64,000 nucleotides of DNA from Bombella saccharophila (GTDB lineage Bacteria > Pseudomonadota > Alphaproteobacteria > Acetobacterales > Acetobacteraceae): assembly GCF_026385475.1 (NCBI RefSeq), contig NZ_JANIDW010000002.1, forward strand, positions 248,001 through 312,000, given 5' to 3'. This document shows, one piece after another, positions 26,489 to 35,347 of this stretch. The position numbers and the translations under genes are program-made. Position 1 is the first letter of the stretch. Every line of letters begins with the position of its first letter. The notes below the pieces were generated by a model, which ran no database searches, had not been told where the DNA came from, and worked only from the letters and a program-made list of their open reading frames with translations.

Positions 26489-27620
26489 TTATTGTGCGGT
26501 TGCACTGGCTTCGGAGCGTGTTGCGCTTACACGTTGGGCGAGTGACGCGGCCATGAATTCATCTAAATCACCATCAAGAACGGCATCGGGGTTGCCTTTC
26601 TCTATGTTCGTCCGCAAGTCCTTGACCAGCTGATAAGGTGCTAGAACGTAGGAGCGAATTTGGTGCCCCCAACCAATATCCGTCTTAGCCGCTTCTGCGG
26701 CGGAGGCTTCAGCCTCCCGCTTTTGCAGCTCAGCTTCGTAAAGGCGGGCACGCAGCATCTCCATCGCAGTGGCACGGTTGCGGTGCTGGGAGCGGTCTGT
26801 CTGGCAGGCCACAACAATGCCGGTGGGGATGTGCGTAATACGGATAGCCGAATCCGTTTTGTTCACATGCTGGCCCCCCGCACCAGAAGCACGGAATGTA
26901 TCGACTCGGAGGTCAGAATCGAGGACTTCAATCTCAATCGAATCATCCACAACGGGGGAGATATAGATGGAGGCGAAGGAGGTCTGACGGCGTGCAGCAG
27001 CGTCAAAGGGGGAGATGCGGACAAGCCGATGCACCCCGGCTTCGGTTTTCAGCCAGCCATACGCATTGGGGCCGCTTACGAGAATCGTAGCTGATTTTAG
27101 CCCCGCTTGCTCGCCTGCGCTGCTTTCCATCAGCGTGACTTTATAGCCATGTTGCTCGGCCCAACGCGTGTACATGCGCAGCAGCATCTCGGCCCAGTCT
27201 TGCGCCTCGGTCCCTCCCGCGCCGGAATTGACCTCAAGGTAACAGTCATTCCCATCGGCCTCACCAGAAAGAAGGCTCTCCGTCTCACGCTGTTGGGCTT
27301 GGGCGGCTAAGGCACGCAGAGTGGTCAGGCCATCTTGGATGACAGCCTCGTCATTCTCCATCTCGGCAAGTTCGACAAGGTCGAGCGTGTCTTGCACTTC
27401 AGTCTCTAAGGCCTCGACCCCCTCAATCTGATTAGCGAGCATGGTGCGCTCGCGCATCATTTTTTGGGCAGCGTCTGGATTATTCCAAAGCTCTGGGTCC
27501 TCAGCGAGGTGGTTTAGCTCAGCAAGGCGTGTTTTGGCGGCATCCCAGTCAAAGATGCCTCCTCAGCAGTGCAACAGACTGCTTGATTTGCTCGGAGAGG
27601 GCTTCGGTCTCAGCCGACAT
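26489..27620 (-). CDS. prfB: peptide chain release factor 2 with programmed +1 frameshift
   Basis: Class I release factor for UAA and UGA. The first frame starts at 27620 ([15 protein letters not shown]) and stops after 23 codons at an in-frame TGA (27551-27549). The slippery site CTT TGA C is preceded 3 bases upstream by AGGAGG (27563-27558), as in the E. coli autoregulatory site. After a +1 shift the protein continues [14 protein letters not shown] to 26489, giving 376 residues. The tripeptide SPF (203-205) and GGQ (248-250) sit where RF2 has them. An annotation that ignores the shift would start about 50 residues too late. Confidence 0.96.
27549..27563 (-). promoter_or_regulatory. programmed +1 frameshift site of prfB
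   Basis: Internal Shine-Dalgarno AGGAGG, a 3-base spacer, then CUU UGA C. Low RF2 slows termination at UGA and lets the ribosome slip forward one base, so RF2 controls its own synthesis. Confidence 0.95.
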
Positions 27621-27658
27621 GAGGCGTTCTCCTTATTCCTATGGTTAGTGATGCCGCC

Positions 27659-30223
27659 TTAGTATAGCCCCCCAACGCCAATGTCACCTCCCCCTGTGGT
27701 GTTTGGTGTCGTGTTGGGAGTGCTGGGGGTTGGCGTAGCTGCCATAGGTGTAGGGGGGGGAAGGGGGGCATCACTATTGGCAGGGTTAGCAGGATTTGAT
27801 GTGTTGTTGGGGGTGCTGCTGGGCATATCGGTCTCAGAATCAGGAATCATATCCGCACCCGTATCGGCCGCAGTAAGGGTTTGTGTCCCATCGCCAAAGC
27901 CATGCAGTGGGACGGATGCTCCTGGAATCTGGTCCTGTTTAAACGCATCAATCGCCCGGATGCGCCCTGTGTCATATTCTGCCAAGGTCATGCCCTCTGG
28001 GGTGGGGAAGTCCAGTTTGGGACGGGTGGCAAAAACGGCTTTCATGATGCCATTCCAGATAGGGCCGGAGAGATGGCCGCCTGTCTCGTTCTTACCGAGG
28101 CTGCGGGGGTTATCATAACCAATCCACACCACAGTGACGACATCGGGCGAGAAGCCTGCAAACCATGCGTCATGATAATCTTGGCTTGTCCCGGTTTTCC
28201 CGGCGATGGGGCGGTCAATCCCCACACCTGCGCGCACACCAGTCCCACGGGCAATGACATCGCGCATCATGGTGGTGATTTGATAAGCACTTTGCGGGGA
28301 GGCGAGGACAGGCCGGTCATCATGGATGACAGGCAGGCCATTCTCCGTTGTGACGGTACGGTGATTAGCCTGATTTCGCCAAATAATTGTCCCATCTGGG
28401 TTTTGGATATAGTCGATGAGGCTAGGGGTGATGCTATGGCCACCATTGGCGATAGCAGCATAGGCCCCAGCTTCTTTAAGGACGGTTGTCTCCACCGCAC
28501 CGAGGGCAGCGGGCAGGTAAGGCGGCATATTGTTCACCATGCCAGAGCGTACCGCTATATCGCTAACAGCCTTCATCCCTAGATGCGCGGCAACGCGAAT
28601 CGTGACGAGGTTACGGCTCTCCCGCAGGGCATCATGCAACGTGGTGGGGCCCCAATTATCATGCTCGTAATTTTGCGGCTTCCAATCCCCAAAGCTGATG
28701 GGGGAATCATCAAATGTTTCAGAGGGAGAAATATCCCGCTCCATCGCAGCAAGATAGACGAGCGGCTTAAAGGAGGACCCCGGTTGACGTTGGGCCTGTG
28801 TGGCACGGTTAAATTGGCTTTGCTGGAAGGACCATCCCCCCACAAGGGCCAGCACGCGGCCTGTATGGGCATCCAGCGTGACGGTAGCCCCTTCCACTTG
28901 AGGGATTTGCTCTAGTGCTGCGGAGCCATCGCTTTGCGGTTCAATCATCACGATTTGACCGGGGAGAAGTGGATGAGTGCGCCGGCTCCAGCTCTCATCA
29001 GCTTTGCGGAGTGTGGCGGTGTGGGCTGTATGGCCACTCACCCACCCAACATGCACTACTGGGGCTGGGGAGAGTATAACGGCTAACCGCCATGAGGAGA
29101 GCATCCCTGCGGGAGGCTTCTGGCTGGGGAGGTCATCTTGCCATGTTGTCAGGCTGGATAGGTGCCCTACAGGGCCGTGCCAGCCCTCATGCGTGCGTGC
29201 ATAATTGATGAGCCCTTCCCGTAATAAATGAGTGCTGACTTGCTGGAGGTGAGCATCCAAACTGGTATGGACATCCAACCCGCCCTCGGTGGTTTGTTCC
29301 TCACTATAGAGGGTGGTGAGCTGGCGGCGGACTTCTGCGGCGAACCATTCGGAATCCTGCAAGGGGCCGAAGCGCGTATAGCCTTGGGGGATGAGCGGGT
29401 CTTGCTTGGCTTGCTGGGCATCCTCTGGGGTGATGGCGCGTGTCTCGCTCATCCGGTCCAGCACCCAGTTGCGCCGCCACATCGCCGCTTTAGGGTGGAG
29501 GAAGGGATTATAATTGCTAGGGGATTTAGGCATGCTGGCCAGCATCGCAGCCTCGGCATTGCTAAGCTGGTCGAGCGTTTTATTAAAATAAGTCTGAGCG
29601 GCGGCTTCTACACCATAAGCCCCATTACCCAGATAAATCCCGTTAAGATAGATTTCTAAAATACGGTCTTTGGAGAGGGTGTGCTCAATACGCATCGCAA
29701 GCAGAGCTTCGCGTATTTTGCGGTCGATGGTCAGGCTGTTATTATTAAGCAGCATAACCTTAGCGACCTGTTGGGTAATGGTGGAGGCCCCGAGGGGACG
29801 CTTACCCTGATGGGTGAGGATGCTGATAATATCCGTCACCCCAGCACGCAGCATCGCTAAGGGGTCCACCCCGCCATGGGAATAGAAATTTTGGTCCTCC
29901 GCAGCGAGGAAGGCGTTACGCACACGCGGGGGGATGGCCCGGATGGGCACATAAATACGCCGCTCGTGCGAGAGTTCGGCCATGAGTTGGTCATCAGCGG
30001 TGTATAGCCGGCTTACAACGGGGGGTTGGTAATGTTGCAAGCTCTCTACGCTGGGGAGATTAGCACTAAGATGGGCATATAAGCCCCAACCCACCAGCAC
30101 AAGGGTGGCAAGGCCAAGCGTGCAAAGGCTAAGCGCAGCCCCTAGTAAGAACCGCCAACGGCGGAAACGGGGCTTCTGAAAAGGCGGTGGCGGGCTGTCT
30201 GGCAGCATAGAAGAACGCGTCAT
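27659..30223 (-). CDS. mrcA: penicillin-binding protein 1A (bifunctional PBP)
   Basis: An 854-residue class A PBP. It has an N-terminal anchor helix (about 25-50), a GT51 glycosyltransferase domain with AAEDQNFYSHGGVDP and the GASTITQQVAKVMLL block, and a transpeptidase domain with the active serine in QPGSSFKPL, an SRN triad motif, and KTGTSQDYHDAWF. The tail is Pro/Thr/Asn-rich and low-complexity, and may be disordered. It polymerises and crosslinks peptidoglycan in the periplasm. AGAGGG lies 5 bases before the ATG. It is the gene upstream of prfB on the same strand. Confidence 0.94.
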   Translation of the reverse strand: MTRSSMLPDSPPPPFQKPRFRRWRFLLGAALSLCTLGLATLVLVGWGLYAHLSANLPSVESLQHYQPPVVSRLYTADDQLMAELSHERRIYVPIRAIPPRVRNAFLAAEDQNFYSHGGVDPLAMLRAGVTDIISILTHQGKRPLGASTITQQVAKVMLLNNNSLTIDRKIREALLAMRIEHTLSKDRILEIYLNGIYLGNGAYGVEAAAQTYFNKTLDQLSNAEAAMLASMPKSPSNYNPFLHPKAAMWRRNWVLDRMSETRAITPEDAQQAKQDPLIPQGYTRFGPLQDSEWFAAEVRRQLTTLYSEEQTTEGGLDVHTSLDAHLQQVSTHLLREGLINYARTHEGWHGPVGHLSSLTTWQDDLPSQKPPAGMLSSWRLAVILSPAPVVHVGWVSGHTAHTATLRKADESWSRRTHPLLPGQIVMIEPQSDGSAALEQIPQVEGATVTLDAHTGRVLALVGGWSFQQSQFNRATQAQRQPGSSFKPLVYLAAMERDISPSETFDDSPISFGDWKPQNYEHDNWGPTTLHDALRESRNLVTIRVAAHLGMKAVSDIAVRSGMVNNMPPYLPAALGAVETTVLKEAGAYAAIANGGHSITPSLIDYIQNPDGTIIWRNQANHRTVTTENGLPVIHDDRPVLASPQSAYQITTMMRDVIARGTGVRAGVGIDRPIAGKTGTSQDYHDAWFAGFSPDVVTVVWIGYDNPRSLGKNETGGHLSGPIWNGIMKAVFATRPKLDFPTPEGMTLAEYDTGRIRAIDAFKQDQIPGASVPLHGFGDGTQTLTAADTGADMIPDSETDMPSSTPNNTSNPANPANSDAPLPPPTPMAATPTPSTPNTTPNTTGGGDIGVGGLY

Positions 30224-30358
30224 GCTGCCCTCTATAACATGGTCAATAAAAAAACGGGAGGCAGCCTCATAGGCTCTGTTTTATGGTACGGTGCTGGACG
30301 CCCATAGGATAAGCCTTATTGTGGGGCTTGTTTTAAAAAGAGTTAAGGATTCAGTTTT

Positions 30359-31078
30359 ATGGTTACACGTCCCTCCGGTCGCGCTGCCGATGCCCTCCGT
30401 TCTGTTACAATCGAGACAGGCTTTGCCACTCATGCGGAAGGCTCTGCGCTGATTCGCGTAGGGGGGACGGAAGTGCTCTGCACGGCCTCGGTCGAGACAC
30501 GGGTGCCACCTTTCCTGCGGGGGCAGGGCCAAGGGTGGGTAACGGCGGAATATGGCATGTTACCGCGCGCGACTCATACGCGTGGCTCCCGCGAGGCAGC
30601 ACGGGGTAAGCAATCAGGCCGCACGCAGGAGATTCAGCGGCTCATTGGGCGGTCCCTTCGGGCTTGCGTGGACCTTAAAGCCCTTGGCGAATGTATGATT
30701 ACGCTAGATTGTGACGTGCTGAATGCCGATGGCGGGACGCGTTGTGCCTCCATTACCGGGGCATGGGTTGCCCTGGCGCATGCGTTGGAGGGGATGGGCA
30801 AAAGCAAAGCTCTGACCGCACAAGTCGCAGCTGTATCGTGTGGTTTGACAGAGGCCGGGGCTGTGTTGGACCTTGATTATCAAGAAGATAGCAGCGCGCA
30901 GGCCGATACCAATTTTGTCCTCACAGCCGATGGCGGGATTGTGGAGATTCAAGGCACAGCGGAGGATCGCCCCTTCCGCCCGGAGGAGTTCCAACAGCTT
31001 TTTGACCTTGCACAGAAAGGCACACAGACCCTCTTTGCCGTGCAGAAAGAAGCTCTCACTCGTAAAAAGGGAGGCTAA
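30359..31078 (+). CDS. rph: ribonuclease PH
   Basis: A 239-residue phosphorolytic exoribonuclease that trims tRNA 3' ends. Typical features are [11 protein letters not shown] at the N-terminus, [42 protein letters not shown], and the C-terminal [11 protein letters not shown]. Length matches the family. It is followed by rdgB after 5 bases, a common pairing. Confidence 0.96.
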   Translation: MVTRPSGRAADALRSVTIETGFATHAEGSALIRVGGTEVLCTASVETRVPPFLRGQGQGWVTAEYGMLPRATHTRGSREAARGKQSGRTQEIQRLIGRSLRACVDLKALGECMITLDCDVLNADGGTRCASITGAWVALAHALEGMGKSKALTAQVAAVSCGLTEAGAVLDLDYQEDSSAQADTNFVLTADGGIVEIQGTAEDRPFRPEEFQQLFDLAQKGTQTLFAVQKEALTRKKGG

Positions 31079-31083
31079 GCTTT

Positions 31084-31707
31084 ATGCCGCATTATGAAGA
31101 TAAAATGCGCCGCCTAGCGCGGGGGAGTGAGCTTGTCCTCGCTAGCCATAATCAAGGTAAATTACGAGAGTTCTCCCTCTTATTGGCGGAGAGCGGCATT
31201 ACAGTCCGCTCCGCAGCGGCATTAAATTTGCCAGAGCCAGAGGAAACCGCAGCGGATTTTGCCGGGAATGCGCTGATTAAGGCTGCGGCCGCAGCAAAAG
31301 CAACCGGCCTGCCTGCTTTGGCAGATGATTCCGGTTTTTGCGTTGCAGCCCTTAACGGCAAGCCGGGTGTGTATTCCGCCCGCTGGGCTGGTCCGCACCG
31401 TGATATGACCCTCGCGATGAACCGCGTATATGAGGCGATGCAGGCCAGTGGCTCTGCTGATAAAGGGGCCTCTTTTGTTGTGGTCTTATGTGTGGCGTGG
31501 CCTGATGGGGCGTATCGTATGGTAGAGGCGGCATGTCATGGCCATGTCGCATGGCCCCCGCGTGGGACGCATGGCCATGGTTATGACCCTATCTTTATCC
31601 CTGAAGGGGAGAGCCGCCGTTTTGCCGAAATGACCGAGGAGGAGAAAAACCGTTTCAGCCATCGTGGACAGGCCATGGCCCGCTTTTTGCAAGATTGTGT
31701 GGCGTAG
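31084..31707 (+). CDS. rdgB: non-canonical purine NTP pyrophosphatase (RdgB/HAM1)
   Basis: A 207-residue enzyme that removes dITP, ITP and XTP from the nucleotide pool. Motifs: LASHNQGKLREF near the N-terminus, ADDSGFCVAALNGKPGVYSARW in the middle, and GHGYDPIFIPEG with FAEMTEEEKNRFSHRGQA at the end. The start at 31084 is supported by GGGAGG 7 bases upstream. It is paired with rph. Confidence 0.95.
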   Translation: MPHYEDKMRRLARGSELVLASHNQGKLREFSLLLAESGITVRSAAALNLPEPEETAADFAGNALIKAAAAAKATGLPALADDSGFCVAALNGKPGVYSARWAGPHRDMTLAMNRVYEAMQASGSADKGASFVVVLCVAWPDGAYRMVEAACHGHVAWPPRGTHGHGYDPIFIPEGESRRFAEMTEEEKNRFSHRGQAMARFLQDCVA

Positions 31708-31721
31708 AATCGGAAAAATAA

Positions 31722-31743
31722 TCGTGGAATTATAATTTCACGA
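31722..31743. promoter_or_regulatory. 22-bp near-perfect palindrome before the porin gene
   Basis: TCGTGGAATTATAATTTCACGA is symmetric apart from one G-T pair. It is AT-rich, lies 15 bases after rdgB and 68 bases before the porin start, and has no following T-run, so an operator is more likely than a terminator. Confidence 0.4.
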
Positions 31744-31810
31744 CTTCACAAAGGGGATAAAAACATATGTAATATATTGCACTATTACATAACGTATAAA
31801 TGGATGCCCC

Positions 31811-33496
31811 ATGCCCCCCGCCTCGTCATCACGCCATGCTCGTGCGTATATCATTGGTGATGTGCCAAAATGGGATGGCCCTGTATGGGCATCTATTGTG
31901 ATGGTGGTATCGGCGTGCTTTGGCGGGGTAGGGCCGTTACAGGCAGAGGATAAGCCCCCGCCAGCGGTGGAGGTCATGCCGGGGGCGGGGGTGATTGGCC
32001 AACCACGCCGTGTCACGCTGGAGCAGAATCGTTCTAAAAAGCGACATCAGGGCGATTGGGGGGCTTTTAATTGGGGGAATGGGGAGTTCGCAGGTTTTGG
32101 TCCGGTGGGGGTTTATGGTGTGGCCCCATGGGCTGAGGATTGGAGCAGCAAAAAAGACCCGAAGAATTACACGGATTTTCTGGACCCTCTAAAAGCGATT
32201 CGTCTGAATGAATCAGGCAGTATTTGGCTGACCCTCTCCGGGGAATCACGGATTCGGAACTGGTATGAATCCAGTCCGATGCTTGGCACAGTAGGTAAGC
32301 GTCATTCTGGCCGGTTTACAGTGCGTAATTTGTTGGGGGCAGAGCTGCATCTCGGCACGCATTGGCAGATATTCGGGCAGCTTAATAATGGCGAGGCCGC
32401 AGGGTGGAATTATTACGGCTATAACGCGACATGGCGGCGTAGGCTTGGCTTGCAGCAGCTTTTTGTTCGTTACGAGCAGAAGCTTCTAGGTGCAAAAACG
32501 GGCGTAATGGTCGGGCGGCAGCAATTTTTGGATGCCCCTTCATGGCTGATTTACGCCCGTGAGACCCCTAATGTGCAACTCTCATGGAATGGCGCGCGAG
32601 GCTATGCCATGTGGGAGCGTGTGCGGGTTGATGTGTATAATTTTGTGGCAACACAAGTGACGCGAGATACTATCATGGGCGGCGGATTTGATGATGGAAC
32701 GCGCCTTTATGGGGGCGATGTTACGGTCGCTCTGCCGCGTTTTTCTATCGCGGGGCAGCAGGTTCATTCTTTTTTGGACCTATTTTGGATGGGCTTTCAC
32801 TATGGGGGGAAGGCTGCTGCTATCGCCCAGTTTAAAGGAAGCGAGGCAGGCACGCAGACGCGCCAAAATGGCGGGTTCCGCTGGTATGGCTCGGCCCCCG
32901 CCTTTGAGTATGATGTTAGTGGCGTTTATCAGGCAGGGCGGTTCCATTCGAGCAAATCTGCTATCGGCAGCCGCCCGGTGAGCGCATGGGCTGTGCGTGG
33001 GGTGGCGGGCTGGCGTCATTCTTCCTCTTCTTTACATCCCTTCCTCGGTGTGCAGGCGGAGGCTTATAGCGGGGGGGATAATCGTCGCGCGCATGGTACG
33101 GAGGGAACATTCTCGGCCCCTTTCTCCCCGCGTAACGCGACATTCGACCTCACACGGACGATAGCGCGGGCTAACCTTATTAGTGCAGGCCCGCTTATGA
33201 GCATTGTGCCTCGCCCTTTTATGAATATCCGTATTCGTGTGCCGTATTTATGGCGAGAGAGCGTGCATGATGGGCTGTATAACTCCTCATCGCCTTTTTC
33301 CTTTTTAGCGGGGTCTCGTCTAAGGGCGGCGGGGCGTGCCGTGGGGTTACAACCGCAAGGGCAGGTGCAATTTCAGCTTCAACAGCATGTGAATTGGCAG
33401 CTTGATGGTGGGGCTATTTTTCTTACCCATCGGATGCGGCAAGCGGGGGGAAAGAATGGGACCTATATGCTCTCTACGTTGACCTTCCGCTTTTAA
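31811..33496 (+). CDS. outer-membrane porin of the alginate-export family
   Basis: A 561-residue protein with a signal-like segment near residues 24-45 (ASIVMVVSACFGGV, then GPLQA). The body has alternating aromatic/polar strands, for example WLTLSGESRIRNWYESSP and RRLGLQQLFVRYEQKLLG, with VGRQQFLDAPSWLIYARETPN typical of the alginate-export barrel family, and the chain ends in the outer-membrane C-terminal Phe (LTFRF). Members transport diverse sugars or other small molecules, so the substrate is unknown. The nearby AT-rich leader contains a palindrome. Confidence 0.8.
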   Translation: MPPASSSRHARAYIIGDVPKWDGPVWASIVMVVSACFGGVGPLQAEDKPPPAVEVMPGAGVIGQPRRVTLEQNRSKKRHQGDWGAFNWGNGEFAGFGPVGVYGVAPWAEDWSSKKDPKNYTDFLDPLKAIRLNESGSIWLTLSGESRIRNWYESSPMLGTVGKRHSGRFTVRNLLGAELHLGTHWQIFGQLNNGEAAGWNYYGYNATWRRRLGLQQLFVRYEQKLLGAKTGVMVGRQQFLDAPSWLIYARETPNVQLSWNGARGYAMWERVRVDVYNFVATQVTRDTIMGGGFDDGTRLYGGDVTVALPRFSIAGQQVHSFLDLFWMGFHYGGKAAAIAQFKGSEAGTQTRQNGGFRWYGSAPAFEYDVSGVYQAGRFHSSKSAIGSRPVSAWAVRGVAGWRHSSSSLHPFLGVQAEAYSGGDNRRAHGTEGTFSAPFSPRNATFDLTRTIARANLISAGPLMSIVPRPFMNIRIRVPYLWRESVHDGLYNSSSPFSFLAGSRLRAAGRAVGLQPQGQVQFQLQQHVNWQLDGGAIFLTHRMRQAGGKNGTYMLSTLTFRF

Positions 33497-33693
33497 GGAT
33501 GCTGCGAGAGAAAAAACAACTAATATAAATAGTTTAATAAAAGCAAATATTTTGGCTGAATTTCTTTACAAAGCTATCTTTATATCATCAAAAAATGATC
33601 TTTTTTCATTTTTTATATCAAATACACATTGAAGTTAGTGGATTATGCAATTACTCTCTTTCTTATCGTATTAAAGATGCAGGAGCAGGGTAC

Positions 33694-34473
33694 GTGGCAG
33701 TCTCGGAGGATGAATTTCAAACCCTCCCTCGTCAGGGGGTTGTTGCAGCGTCAGAGGAGGAAACAGGGCGTGTGCTGGCCTCTGTTTTGGCACGTTTTCC
33801 CGGTCGCGTGGCGGTGATTTCCTCCTTTGGGGCGGAGTCCGCCGTATTACTCGCGCAGATTGCCGCGCAGGATAAAGCCGTGCCGGTTTTCTTCCTCGAT
33901 ACAGGGCGGCATTTCCCGGAGACTTTGGCCTATCGTGATGAGCTAAGCCAGCATTTGGGGTTGGAGGATGTCCGTACCCTCCAGCCTGCGCGTAAAGAGG
34001 TCGAGTATCGTGACCCGGAGGGCCAGCTTGTGGCCTTCGACCCTGATGCGTGTTGTGCCCTGCGTAAAGTAGAGCCTTTAGATGTTGTTCTGCCAGAGTT
34101 TGATATTTGGGTGACGGGGCGTAAGCGTATGCAAGCAGCCACGCGGGCAGCCCTCCCAGTGGCTGAGCGGCAGGCGGATGGCAGTGTAAAGCTTAACCCC
34201 CTTGCTGGGTGGAGTGAGGCGCAGATTGCTGACTTTATGAAGGAGAAAGCCTTGCCTGCTCATCCTCTTGTTGCGCGTGGTTATCGCTCTATTGGGTGTG
34301 AGCCTTGCACAAGGCCCGTTGGTGCGGGTGAGGATAGCCGCGCAGGCCGCTGGGCTGGGCTTGCGAAAACGGAATGTGGCCTACATCGCCCTGTACCTGT
34401 TACGCCGCCACCCGGTGCGGATAAGGAAGAGATTTCAGCCACGGCTTTATTAGCGGAACGGCCCGTAGAATGA
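33694..34473 (+). CDS. cysH: assimilatory adenylyl-sulfate reductase (CysH family, 4Fe-4S type)
   Basis: A 259-residue reductase in sulfate assimilation. I start at the GTG at 33694, 8 bases after AGGAG; the frame extends 33 codons upstream into AT-rich leader. The P-loop-like SFGAESAVLL is at about 44-53. Cys120-Cys121 (DACCALRKVEPL) and Cys202, Cys205 (GCEPCTRP) are the four ligands of a 4Fe-4S cluster, and Cys228 in ECGLH is the catalytic cysteine. This pattern marks APS-reducing enzymes more than the clusterless PAPS reductases. First gene of cysH-cysD-cysNC. Confidence 0.9.
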   Translation: MAVSEDEFQTLPRQGVVAASEEETGRVLASVLARFPGRVAVISSFGAESAVLLAQIAAQDKAVPVFFLDTGRHFPETLAYRDELSQHLGLEDVRTLQPARKEVEYRDPEGQLVAFDPDACCALRKVEPLDVVLPEFDIWVTGRKRMQAATRAALPVAERQADGSVKLNPLAGWSEAQIADFMKEKALPAHPLVARGYRSIGCEPCTRPVGAGEDSRAGRWAGLAKTECGLHRPVPVTPPPGADKEEISATALLAERPVE

Positions 34474-34514
34474 CGCCCGACTATCGGGTTTATCAGTAAG
34501 GAAAGGGAGCAGGC

Positions 34515-35333
34515 ATGGCTCTGCAAGACGCACATATTATGGATGGTTTGGACCAATTAGAGGCCCAGAGCATCTTCATCCTGCGGGAGGCTTATCGCAA
34601 GCTGAAGCCTATGGCCCTGCTATGGTCTTTAGGCAAAGATAGTAACGTGATGGTCTGGCTCGCGCGTAAGGCGTTTATGGGTCATGTGCCTTTCCCCGTG
34701 ATGCATGTGGATACGGGTAAGAAGTTCCCCGAGATGTATGCGTTTCGTGATGAATACGCCAAAAAATGGAACTTAGACCTCATTTTAGGGGAATGTCCCC
34801 CCGTGGAGGAGATGGACCCGTCTCTCCCCCCCGCTGCACGCTCTGCTGCACGCAAGACGGTCGGGTTAGCGAATTTGATTGATAAGCATAAGTTCCGCGG
34901 TGTTGTGGCTGGTATTCGGCGGGATGAGCAGGCGACCCGTGCTAAAGAGCGCGTCTTTAGCCCGCGCGGGGCGAGCCATCAATGGGATGTGCGGAACCAA
35001 CCGCCAGAGTTTTGGGACCAATATGCTACCCCTTATGAGGAGGGGATGCATGTGCGTGTTCATCCGCTGCTGGCATGGCGGGAGCTAGATATTTGGCGGT
35101 ATATTGAGCGCGAAAATATTCCGCTAGTGGACCTCTATTTCGCAAAAGATGGCAAGCGTTATCGCTCGCTAGGCGACCAAGACATTACCAGCCCGATTGA
35201 GAGCCAAGCCTCCACCGTGGCGGAGGTTATTGCCGAGCTTGAGACAAGCCGCACGTCCGAGCGGGCGGGCCGCGCTATGGACCATGAATCAGAAGATGCG
35301 TTTGAGCGTCTCCGCGTTGCTGGCTATTTGTGA
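34515..35333 (+). CDS. cysD: sulfate adenylyltransferase subunit 2
   Basis: A 272-residue ATP-sulfurylase catalytic subunit that makes adenylyl sulfate. Landmarks are [20 protein letters not shown] (PP-loop), [35 protein letters not shown] and [14 protein letters not shown]. It is 41 bases after cysH with GGAAAGGGAG upstream of the ATG. It forms a complex with CysN, encoded next. Confidence 0.96.
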   Translation: MALQDAHIMDGLDQLEAQSIFILREAYRKLKPMALLWSLGKDSNVMVWLARKAFMGHVPFPVMHVDTGKKFPEMYAFRDEYAKKWNLDLILGECPPVEEMDPSLPPAARSAARKTVGLANLIDKHKFRGVVAGIRRDEQATRAKERVFSPRGASHQWDVRNQPPEFWDQYATPYEEGMHVRVHPLLAWRELDIWRYIERENIPLVDLYFAKDGKRYRSLGDQDITSPIESQASTVAEVIAELETSRTSERAGRAMDHESEDAFERLRVAGYL

Positions 35334-35347
35334 GGAGAGCTTTAACG

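Noticed and set aside
27441-27662. Plus-strand open frame over the prfB 5' end
   Set aside because: It overlaps the frameshifted start of prfB and has no ribosome site or recognisable product.
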